Part shown: positions 10,313 to 18,700 of the stretch, in pieces | Numbering within the stretch: position 1 is the stretch's first letter | Layout: each line of letters begins with the position of its first letter | From: JANQOH01 sp965242575 | Lineage (GTDB): Bacteria > Pseudomonadota > Alphaproteobacteria > UBA7887 | Direction: 5' to 3' | Length of the DNA: 64,000 bases | Assembly: GCA_965242575.1 (NCBI GenBank) | Contig: OZ251461.1 | Span: 2,852,001 to 2,916,000 of the forward strand | Notes under the pieces: model-generated | Databases searched by the model: none | What the model saw: the letters and a program-made list of their open reading frames with translations, nothing else | Told to the model about the DNA's origin: nothing | Position numbers and translations under genes: made by a program

Positions 10313-11398
10313 CTACGAGTTCGTCTTGCGCGGGTCGAACGCGTCGCGCACCGCCTCGCCGATGAACACCAGCAGCGAGAGCATGACGGCGAGGGTGAAG
10401 AACCCGGTGAAGCCCAGCCACGGCGCTTGCAGGTTGTTCTTGCCCTGGTTCAGCAGCTCGCCGAGCGAGGGCGAGCCCGGCGGCAGGCCGAAGCCCAGGA
10501 AGTCCAGCGAGGTGAGCACCGTCACCGACCCGGTGAGGATGAAGGGCAGGAAGGTCAGCGTCGCCACCATCGCGTTGGGCAGGATGTGGCGGAGCATGAT
10601 CTCGCCGTCGCTCACGCCGAGCGCGCGGGCGGCGCGGACGAACTCGAAATTGCGCGCGCGCAGGAACTCGGCGCGCACCACCCCCACCAGCGCCATCCAG
10701 CTGAACAGCAGCATGAGGCCGAGCAGCCACCAGAAATTGGGCTCGACGATGCTGGCGAGGATGATGAGCAGGTAGAGGATCGGCAGGCCCGACCAGATTT
10801 CGATGACGCGCTGGAACCCGAGGTCCACCCAGCCGCCGAAATAACCCTGCACCGCCCCGGCGGCCACGCCGACGACCGAGCTTATCGCGGTGAGCGCGAG
10901 GCCGAACAGCACCGAAATGCGGAAGCCGTAGATCAGCCGCGCCGCCACGTCGCGCGCCTGGTCGTCGGTGCCGAGCCAATTCTCCGCCGAGGGCGGCGCC
11001 GGGGAGGGGACGTCGAGCCCCGTGTTGACCGTGTCGTATTTGAACGGGATCGGCGGCCACAGGATCCACCCGCCGCCCTCGGCGATCAATTCCTGGACGA
11101 ACGGGTCGCGGTACTCCGCCTCGGTCTCGAAGTCGCCGCCGAATTCGGTCTCGGGGTAGGCGCGCAGCGCCGGGGCGTACCAGGCGCCGCCGAACGACAC
11201 GAGCAGGGGCTTGTCGTTGGCGATGAACTCGGCGGGCAGGCTCAGCGCGAAGATGGCGAGGAATATCCACAGGCTCCAGAACCCGCGCCGGTTGCGGCGG
11301 AAGTTGCGCAGCCGCCGGCGGCCCAGGCGCGAGACGCGCAGCCCGAGGACGCGCTCCTCCGGCGCGGGCGGCGGCGCGGCGGGGCGCGGCGCGGTCAC
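10313..11398 (-). CDS. yejE: Peptide ABC transporter permease YejE
   Basis: A 361-residue inner-membrane permease of the YejABEF importer. After a cytoplasmic Arg-rich N-terminus (RRRLRNFRRNRRGFWSLWIF) and a long periplasmic segment containing the YejE-typical PPIPFKYDT, there are five or six helices. The permease EAA loop reads EFVRAARALGVSDGEIMLRHILPNA. The GTG start at 11398 overlaps the yejB stop by four bases. The frame is open far upstream inside yejB, but that translation is a shadow. Confidence 0.93.
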   Translation of the reverse strand: MTAPRPAAPPPAPEERVLGLRVSRLGRRRLRNFRRNRRGFWSLWIFLAIFALSLPAEFIANDKPLLVSFGGAWYAPALRAYPETEFGGDFETEAEYRDPFVQELIAEGGGWILWPPIPFKYDTVNTGLDVPSPAPPSAENWLGTDDQARDVAARLIYGFRISVLFGLALTAISSVVGVAAGAVQGYFGGWVDLGFQRVIEIWSGLPILYLLIILASIVEPNFWWLLGLMLLFSWMALVGVVRAEFLRARNFEFVRAARALGVSDGEIMLRHILPNAMVATLTFLPFILTGSVTVLTSLDFLGFGLPPGSPSLGELLNQGKNNLQAPWLGFTGFFTLAVMLSLLVFIGEAVRDAFDPRKTNS

Positions 11399-12501
11399 GT
11401 CTCGCGGCTCTCGAAGTCGATGCGCGGGTCGATGATCGTATAGGCGAGGTCGCCCACCAGCTGCATGACGAGGCCGAGCAGGGTGAAGAAGTAGAGCGTC
11501 GCGAACATCACCGGGTAATCGCGCCCCAGCGCCGCCTCGAATCCGAGCAGGCCCAGGCCGTCGAGCGAGAAGATGATCTCGGTCAGCAGCGCGCCGGTGA
11601 ACAATATGCCGACGAACGCGCTCGGGAAGCCGGCGATCACGATCAACATGGCGTTGCGGAACACGTGGCCGTAGAGCACGCGGCGCTCGGTCAGCCCCTT
11701 GGCGCGGGCGGTCATGACGTATTGCTTGTTGATCTCCTCCAGGAACGAATTCTTGGTCAGCAGCGTCAGCCCGGCGAAACCGCCGATGACCATCGACAGC
11801 ACCGGCAGCGCCAGGTGCCAGAAGTAATCGGCGGCCTGCGCCGCCCAGCTCATGTCCGCGGCGCCCGGAGAGGCGAGGCCGCGCAGCGGGAACCAGTCGA
11901 AATAGCGCCCGCCCGCGAACAGGACGATGAGCAGGATGGCGAACAGGAACCCGGGGATGGCGTTGCCGACCACCACCGCCCCCGAGGTCCAGACGTCGAA
12001 CCGGCTGCCGTCGCGCACCGCCTTGGCGATTCCGAGGGGGATCGAGATCAGGTATATCAACAGGGTCGTCCACAGGCCGAGCGAGATCGACACCGGCATC
12101 TTCGACAGCACCAGGTCGACGACGCGCCGGTCGCGGAAGAAGCTCTCGCCGAAGTCGAAACGGACGTAATTCCAGATCATGTCGGCGAAGCGCTCGTGCG
12201 CCGGCTTGTCGAAGCCGAACTGGCGCTCGAGGTCGCGCAGCAGCTCGGGGTCGAGGCCGCGCGCGCCGCGGTACCGGGCGGAGACCGGGTCGCCGCCCTG
12301 CGCCGCGCCGCCGGTGTCCACGGTCTCCCCGCCGCCGCCCGCCACCCGCGCGGTGGCGTCGACCGCCGTGCCCTGCATGGTGGCGATCAGTTGTTCGACG
12401 GGGCCGCCCGGCGCCGCCTGGATGACGACGAAATTGACCACCATGATCCCGAACAGCGTCGGGACGATCAGCAGCAGGCGGCGGACGATGTAGGCGAGCA
12501 T
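11395..12501 (-). CDS. yejB: Peptide ABC transporter permease YejB
   Basis: A 368-residue permease beginning MLAYIVRRLLLIVPTLFGIM, the standard first helix of DppB/YejB proteins, followed by NFVVIQAAPGGPVEQ. A long periplasmic loop contains LERQFGFDKPAHERF and YVRFDFGESFFRDR. The EAA loop is YVMTARAKGLTERRVLYGHVFRNAML. The ATG at 12501 is chosen because it starts the first membrane helix; open frame upstream is in yejA. Partner of YejE, forming the channel. Confidence 0.94.
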   Translation of the reverse strand: MLAYIVRRLLLIVPTLFGIMVVNFVVIQAAPGGPVEQLIATMQGTAVDATARVAGGGGETVDTGGAAQGGDPVSARYRGARGLDPELLRDLERQFGFDKPAHERFADMIWNYVRFDFGESFFRDRRVVDLVLSKMPVSISLGLWTTLLIYLISIPLGIAKAVRDGSRFDVWTSGAVVVGNAIPGFLFAILLIVLFAGGRYFDWFPLRGLASPGAADMSWAAQAADYFWHLALPVLSMVIGGFAGLTLLTKNSFLEEINKQYVMTARAKGLTERRVLYGHVFRNAMLIVIAGFPSAFVGILFTGALLTEIIFSLDGLGLLGFEAALGRDYPVMFATLYFFTLLGLVMQLVGDLAYTIIDPRIDFESRET

Positions 12502-12515
12502 GGGGCCGCGGCGGG

Positions 12516-14432
12516 TCAACGCGCGGCGGAGAGCCGCTCCTCCAGCGCCGCGTCGATCCACCACAGGCCGGGGAAGCCGAGGCCGTAGCGCGGCGGCTGC
12601 GCCGGTCTGCCGAACTTGTTCCAGTAGGCGAGGCGGAACGAACGGATGTGCCAGTTGGGGACCAGGTAGCGCCCCTGGAGCAGCGCGCGGTCGAGCGCCC
12701 GGGTCGCGGCGACCAGCGCGGCGCGGCTCGGCGCCCGGATCACCAGGTCGACCAGCGCGTCGACGACCGGGTCCTCGATTCCGGCGTAGTTCTGCGAGCC
12801 GGGAATGTCGGCGGCGGCGGAGCTCCACTGGTTGCGCTGTTCGTTGCCGGGGCTTTGCGACTGGCCGATGGAGGCGACGATTACGTCGAAGTCGAAATCC
12901 TCGACGCGCTTCTGGTATTGCGCCGAGTCGACGGTGCGGATGCGCGCCGCAACCCCCAGCCGCTCCAGGTTCTTCGCGTAGGGCCCGATCACCCGTTCGA
13001 AGGCGGGGGAGACGAGCAGGAACTCGATCTCCATCGGCGCCCCGGTCGCCTCGCGGACCAGCGCGCCGTCGCGGACGACCCAGCCCGCCTCCTCGAGCAG
13101 TCCGCGCGCCTCGCGCAGGTTGGCGCGGATCGACCCCCCGGCCGTGCTCGGCGGCGCGAGGGGCGCGCCGAACGCCGCTTCGGGCAGGCGGCCGCGGAAG
13201 CATTCGAGTATCTCCGCCTCCAGCCCCTCCGGGCGCCCGGACGCGGCGAGCTCGGTGTTGGAGTAGAAACTCGCCGTCCGCGCATACTGGCCGTAGAACA
13301 GGTTCTCGTTCGTCCATTCGAAGTCGAAGGCGTGGGCGAGCGCGTCGCGCACCCGCGCGTCGGCGAACTTGTCCTTGCGGGTGTTGAACCAGAACCCCTG
13401 CATCCCGGTGCCGATCTCGTGGCCGACCTCGTCGACGACGACATGGCCCTCCGCCCGCGCCGGGAAGTCGTATTGCGTCGCCCAGTCCTTCGAATTGTTC
13501 TCGACGCGGAAGTCGATCTCGCCGGCCTTGAACGCCTCCAGCGCGATGGTGTTGTCGCGGTAATAGTCGAACCGGACGCGGTCGAAATTGTTCCGCCCGC
13601 GGTTGACCGGCAGGCCGCGCCCCCAATAGTCCGGCGCGCGTTCGTAGGTTATCGACCGCCCGGCGTCGAATTCGGCGATGCGGTAGGGGCCGCTGCCCGG
13701 CGGCGGCTCCAGCGTCGTCTCCTCGAAGTCGCGCGCCTCCCAGTAATGGCGCGGCAGCACGGTCAGCTGGCCCACGATCAGCGGCAGCTCGCGGTTCGTC
13801 GTGTCGGAGAAGGCGAAGCGCACCCGGCCCGGCGCCGGACTCGCGACCGACTCCACGTCGGCGTAATACTGGCGGAAGAACGGATGCCCCTTCTCGCGCA
13901 GCGTCTCGAAGGTCCAGACGACGTCATCGGCGGTGACCGGCGCGCCGTCGTGCCAGCGCGCCTCGGGGCGCAGGGCGAACTCGACCCACGAGCGGTCCTC
14001 CGGCATGTCGACGGATTCGGCCAGCAGGCCGTATTCGGTGAACGGCTCGTCCTCCGCGCCGATCATGAGCGTGTCGTAGATCAGGCCGAGCGACGCGGCC
14101 GACACGCCCTTGAGGATGAACCCGTTGAAACTGTCGTACGTCCCGATGGCGGCCAGCGTCACCGCGCCGCCCTTCGGCGCGTCCGGGTCGGCGTAGTCGA
14201 AATGCGCGAAGTCCGGCCCGTATTTCACGTCGCCGTGGATCGACAGCGCATGCGCGCCGGCGACGCCCCGGTCGGCCGCGGCGGAGGCCGTCGCGGCCTC
14301 GAGCGCGCAGGCGAGGCCGGGGTCGGGCGCGTCCTGCGCATGGGCCGGCGCCAGGGCGGCGGCGAGCGTCCACGCGCCCGCCCCCAGGGCGCGGGCGATC
14401 CTCGACGTGGGAGGCGGCGGGCGAGTCGTCAT
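12516..14432 (-). CDS. yejA: Periplasmic oligopeptide-binding protein YejA
   Basis: A 638-residue family 5 solute-binding protein. An N-terminal signal peptide with an Ala-rich core ends near AHAQD (around residue 33). HGDVKYGPDFAHFDYADPDAPKGG is characteristic of YejA, and NTRKDKFADARVRDALAHAFDFEW is the family signature. ATG 14432 is preceded by GAGGG about six bases upstream. It is the first gene of the minus-strand operon yejA-yejB-yejE-yejF-metE-like. Its likely role is binding peptides in the periplasm and delivering them to YejBE. Confidence 0.93.
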   Translation of the reverse strand: MTTRPPPPTSRIARALGAGAWTLAAALAPAHAQDAPDPGLACALEAATASAAADRGVAGAHALSIHGDVKYGPDFAHFDYADPDAPKGGAVTLAAIGTYDSFNGFILKGVSAASLGLIYDTLMIGAEDEPFTEYGLLAESVDMPEDRSWVEFALRPEARWHDGAPVTADDVVWTFETLREKGHPFFRQYYADVESVASPAPGRVRFAFSDTTNRELPLIVGQLTVLPRHYWEARDFEETTLEPPPGSGPYRIAEFDAGRSITYERAPDYWGRGLPVNRGRNNFDRVRFDYYRDNTIALEAFKAGEIDFRVENNSKDWATQYDFPARAEGHVVVDEVGHEIGTGMQGFWFNTRKDKFADARVRDALAHAFDFEWTNENLFYGQYARTASFYSNTELAASGRPEGLEAEILECFRGRLPEAAFGAPLAPPSTAGGSIRANLREARGLLEEAGWVVRDGALVREATGAPMEIEFLLVSPAFERVIGPYAKNLERLGVAARIRTVDSAQYQKRVEDFDFDVIVASIGQSQSPGNEQRNQWSSAAADIPGSQNYAGIEDPVVDALVDLVIRAPSRAALVAATRALDRALLQGRYLVPNWHIRSFRLAYWNKFGRPAQPPRYGLGFPGLWWIDAALEERLSAAR

Positions 14433-14461
14433 GACGTCCCTCGCGGCGGGTTGGAAGGAGC

Positions 14462-14977
14462 TCATTCGCCGTCCGCCAGCGTCCGCAGATAGGCGACCAC
14501 GTCGGCGCGCTCGCCCGGTTCGGCGATGCCGGCGAACGCCATCTTGGTCGCCGGCGCGTAGGCGCGCGGGTCGGCGAGGAACGAGTCCAGCGCCGCGTCG
14601 TCCCATACGCCGCCGAGCTCCGACAGGACGGCGGAATAGCGGAACCCCTCCCGCGCGGCCTTCGCGGCGCCGGCGACTCCCCACAGGTTCGGCCCGATCT
14701 TGTGCCCGGCGCCGGGATCCACGCTATGGCAGGCGGCGCAGCGCCGGAACGCCCGCGCGCCGCGCTCCGGGTCCGGCGCCAGCGCCGCCGTCTCCGCCGC
14801 GGCGGGTTCGGAGGCGCCCTCCCCGCCCTCCGGCGCCTCCGCGGCCGGCGCGAGGAACACCGGCGCGCCGCTTTCGGGATGGCCGGCGACGAGCTCGGCG
14901 AGGAAGCCCGGAGTCAGGACGAGGAGAAGCGCGCACAGGACGGCGCCGGCGATCTTGTTGATCTCGATGGTGGACAT
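14462..14977 (-). CDS. cycM: Membrane-anchored c-type cytochrome (CycM/c552-like)
   Basis: A 171-residue cytochrome c with an uncleaved N-terminal anchor (NKIAGAVLCALLLVLTPGFLAELV), an Ala/Glu-rich linker and a class I haem domain. CAACHSVD binds the haem and the methionine in APATKMAFAG is the probable sixth ligand. Such proteins carry electrons between the bc1 complex and terminal oxidase in alphaproteobacteria. The ATG at 14977 (MSTIEINK) is favoured over an upstream one because it directly precedes the anchor. A cytochrome of this kind lying divergent from kdsB-pheA recurs in alphaproteobacteria; here about 5 kb separates them. Confidence 0.9.
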   Translation of the reverse strand: MSTIEINKIAGAVLCALLLVLTPGFLAELVAGHPESGAPVFLAPAAEAPEGGEGASEPAAAETAALAPDPERGARAFRRCAACHSVDPGAGHKIGPNLWGVAGAAKAAREGFRYSAVLSELGGVWDDAALDSFLADPRAYAPATKMAFAGIAEPGERADVVAYLRTLADGE

Positions 14978-15064
14978 GGGGCCTCGGAATCCGCCGCGCG
15001 GGGGGCGGCGCACCTTACCGCCCCGGCGCGGCGGATGTCCACGCCGCCGCGCCGGGCGTCCGGC

Positions 15065-15427
15065 CTATCCGTGATGTCCGTGATGCTCCAGAGAGGCGGA
15101 GGCCTCCGCGAAACTGACGTGCCCGTCGTGAGCGAACTCCAGCCATTGCCGGTCGCTGAGGAAGCCGGCGTGCGCCGGGTGGCGGGTGCCGCCGGAAACG
15201 CCCTCCAGCTCTCCGTCGGTCAACGGCCCGCCGGCGCCGGGCGGGAACGCCACGCGGAAGATGCAGTCGTCTTCGCCGACCACCTCGATCCGCGCGTCGG
15301 CGGGGACCGCGGGCATGCCGAATTCGGCGAACACCGCGCGCGGGTCGGCCGCGAACCGCCGGCGCACGCCCTCCTCCCCGCGCCACGCGGCGCGGAACCT
15401 TCGCCAGGACTCCATCGCGTCGCTCAT
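15065..15427 (-). CDS. NHLP-type (nitrile hydratase-like leader) RiPP precursor peptide, His-rich core
   Basis: A 120-residue peptide. Residues 1-80 resemble the NHLP leader: an alpha-helical start (WRRFRAAWRGEEGVRRRFAADPRAVFAEFG), then the strand-like IEVVGEDDCIFRVAFPP and LTDGELEGVSGG ending in a Gly79-Gly80 cleavage-type motif. The remaining 40 residues form a putative core with the tail SLEHHGHHG. ATG 15427 is preceded by AAGGGG. NHLP leaders belong to ribosomally made, modified peptides exported by peptidase-containing ABC transporters. No modification enzyme or transporter lies nearby, so this is either an orphan precursor or a repurposed nitrile-hydratase-like domain. The core may bind metal, which is inference only. 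Confidence 0.65.
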   Translation of the reverse strand: MSDAMESWRRFRAAWRGEEGVRRRFAADPRAVFAEFGMPAVPADARIEVVGEDDCIFRVAFPPGAGGPLTDGELEGVSGGTRHPAHAGFLSDRQWLEFAHDGHVSFAEASASLEHHGHHG

Positions 15428-15514
15428 TCCGAACCCCTTTCCGTCTTCCGAAGGCCGCAACGACTTTCCCATAGCAGGATATGCGGCGGACGTCAAGACG
15501 CGCCGCGGGCGTCC

Positions 15515-15688
15515 GGCGATTCTCGTTACGGACCGAGGGCGGTCCGGATCCGCCTTTGCCGGGATCGCCGGCGCCCGCCGCCGGTTCCGGGGGCGCAAGC
15601 CGCTGCGGGGCGGCGAGATTCCCCATAACGAGAATTGCCGCCGTCGAGGCCGGGGCGTTGACGCGGGAGAGGGAGAGGGTCTAAACCC
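15515..15688. repeat. Dispersed hairpin-bounded repeat, copy A
   Basis: The segment 15515-15640 is bounded by inverted repeats GGCGATTCTCGTTA and its imperfect complement TAACGAGAATTGCC. The repeat continues to about 15688 through GTTGACGCGGGAGAGG. The same arrangement, shorter by about 25 bases internally, is at 31088-31231, and a right-half relative lies at 20088-20150. Internal blocks GGTCCGGATCCGCCTTT and GCTGCGGGGCGGCGAGAT are shared. It is a non-coding MITE-like or REP-like element and fills the gap between the NHLP gene and the autotransporter. Confidence 0.75.
15658..15687 (+). promoter_or_regulatory. Candidate promoter inside repeat copy A, upstream of the autotransporter
   Basis: TTGACG at 15658-15663 and TAAACC at 15682-15687 are separated by 18 bases. 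The -35 matches what is seen at other strong candidates in this window (tRNA-His, hupB, GST). It would start transcription about 50 bases before the autotransporter start and upstream of the poly-C tract. Confidence 0.4.
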
Positions 15689-15743
15689 CCGCCGCGCGCG
15701 TCGCCGCGAGGCGCCGGCGCAACAACGGATCGAGGGCATGGCG

Positions 15744-18700
15744 ATGGCGTTCACCCCCCCCCCCCCCCCCCCCGCGCCAGACGTGACGGGCGGGAGTCGT
15801 TTCATGCGCGCGGCGCGGCTGTGCGCCGTCCTCGCCGCGCCGCTCCTCGCGCTGGCCGCCGCGCCGGCCGCGGCGCAGGTGACGGTGTCCATCACCTCGA
15901 CCCCGTTCAACGGGCAGTATTACATCGCCGGAGAGACGATCACCACGAGAATATCCGGCATCGCCCTGCCGATCTATCCCGCTCTTGCCACCATCGTCCC
16001 CAACTGCATTAGCCGGACCCGGGTCTCGGGGGCCCCCACCAGCAACATACACTGGTCTTGCAACTGGATGCGGATCGACATAGGCGGCGTCACGCGGTAT
16101 GCGTGGAACTCCGCCGATCCGACCGGGCAGACGTACGCCGACTACGAGTACGTCGTGCAGGCCGCAGACACCGACGCCGACGGCATAAGCATCCCGGCGA
16201 ATTCGATCGTCGGCAAGATATGGCGGCGGAACCACCCCAACAACGGTACGGTGCAGGATCGCAGCCACGCCGCGCTGGCCGCCCAGTCCGGCCACAGGGT
16301 CGACGGCAGCGCCGCGGGGCCCCGCTTCTCGATCGACGCGCCGCGGGTGCTGGAGGGCGACAGCGGCTCGACGACGATGACCTTCACGGTGACCCTGACC
16401 CCGGCCTTGGGGGTTCAGACGACGGTGGCCTACAACGACTGGATGGGCGGCACGGCGACGTCGGGGACGGATTACACGGCGGTTACGGGCGGAACGCTGA
16501 CCTTCGCGGCGGGCGTGACGACCCAGACCATCTCCGTGACGGTGACGGGCGACGCCACGGCGGAGTCGGACGAGAGCATCGACCTGCAGTTGAGCAACGC
16601 CACCCCCGGGGTCACCATCCCGAATGTGGTGGGGCGGGGGACCATCGTCGACGACGATACCGGGTCGACGCTGACGATCGATTCGCCGCACGCGCTGGAG
16701 GGGGCGAATCTGGAGTTCACGGTGACGCTGTCGCCGGTCGTTCCGTCCGGGCATTCGGTGACGGTGGACTGGTCGGACGCGGGCGGCGGGACGGCGTCGC
16801 CGGGAGCCGACTACACGGCGCTGGCCGGCGGGACGCTGACCTTCGCCGCCGGGGAGACGAGCAAGACGATCACGGTGTCGGCGCAGGGAGATTCGGCGGT
16901 CGAACCCGACGAGACGGTGCGGGTGCAGATCGGCAATGCGGCGAGAACGCCGTCCGGGACGGTGCGCATCCGCAACGGCGCGGTCGGCCCCGTCGTCACA
17001 TCCGCCATCGGCGTCGGAACGATAACGGACGACGACTACACGGGGACGCTGAGTATCGATTCGCCGCGCGTTGCGGAGGGGAACTCCGGGACGACGGATC
17101 TGGAGTTCACGGTGACGCTGTCGCCGGCCCCTTTGTCGCAGGTGACGGTGGACTACGCCGAGGCGTCGGGCGGCACGGCGACGGTGGCGGACATGGATTA
17201 CACGGCGGTTACGTCCGGCACGCTGACCTTCGCGGCGGGGGAAACGAGCAAGACCGTATCCGTGACGGTGAACGGCGACGCCACGGCGGAGACGGACGAG
17301 ACCGTCCTGCTGCAATTGAGCAACCCCGTTCCGTCCGGGGCCGTCATCGCGACGGGGACGGGGACGGGAACCATCGTCGACGACGACACGCCGACGCTGA
17401 GTATCGATTCGCCGCGCGTGGCGGAGGGGAACTCCGGGGCGACGGAGATGACGTTCACCGTGACGCTGTCGCCGGCGAGCACGGGGCAGGTGTCGGTGGA
17501 GTGGGAGGATCAGACTACCGTCACTGGCACTGCGGAGCCGGGGAGCGACTACACGGCGCTCTCCCCCAGCGACGGGACGCTGACCTTCATGGCGGGCGAG
17601 ACGACCAAGACGATTACGGTGGAGGTGCTGGGAGACGGCGCGGTCGAACCCGACGAGACGGTGCGGGTGGCGATCTCCGCCCCGAATCCGTCCGGGACGC
17701 CTATCCGCGACGCGGACGGGGCGCGCGCCACGTTCGCCATCGGCGTCGGGACGATAACGAACGACGACGCACCGCCGGCACCGTCTGCGCCACCGCCGCC
17801 ACCGCCATCGGCGGAGAAACTGGTCCTCTCGGCGGAGGAGCTCGAGGTCGCGACGGGCGCGGAGGGCGCATCCTACACCCTGCGCCTGGGCGCGGCTCCG
17901 ACCGGGGCGGTGACGGTGGCGATCTCCAGCGACGACCCCGACGTGACGGCGTCGCCCGCGTCGCTGTCGTTCGACGCGGCGAACTGGAGCACGCCGCAAA
18001 CGGTGACGGTGACGGCGGCGGCGGACGACGACGATTACGCCGACACGGCGCAACTCACGCACACGGCGAGCGGCGGCGGGCTGGACGGCGAAACGAAGAT
18101 CCTCGTGGCGCTGGTGTCGGAGCCCGGCGATACGCGGGTTCGGGCGCCTGCGGCGGGCGACCCGGCCGTTTACATGGTGGGCGGGCATCGGGTGGAGGTC
18201 CGCGCCGAGGCCGGGGTTCCGCCCGGCGTCGAGATCGTCCCGCCGGCGACGCTGGCGGCGGACCTGTCGGTGACGCTGCGCCCGGTTTCGGACGATGTGT
18301 CGCTGGCGCCCGGCGTCTTCGCCTTCGGCGCCGGCGCGGCGCAAGTGGCGGTGGACGTCTCGGTTACGGGCGCGCCGGCGGCGGGGCTGGAACTGTGCCT
18401 GCCGGCGCCTGCGGAGTTGCGGGAAGCGTCGGGCGGGCGCGCGTTGACGCTGCTGCGCCATGACGGGACCGCGTGGGTCGAGGTCGCGGGGGCGCGGCTG
18501 GACGCGGATGCGGAGCGGGTGTGCGCGGCGGGGATTACCGAGTTCGCGCCCTTCGCGGTGGGCTGGCGCGCCGCCGCGCCGGCGGTGGCGGAGCGGTCGG
18601 ACGCGCGGACGCGTCTGGCCGCGGTCAACCGGTCGATCCTGCCGGAAGTGTCCCGGGCGATGTGGGACGGCGCGGCGTCCGCCGTGGCGCGGCGTTTCGG

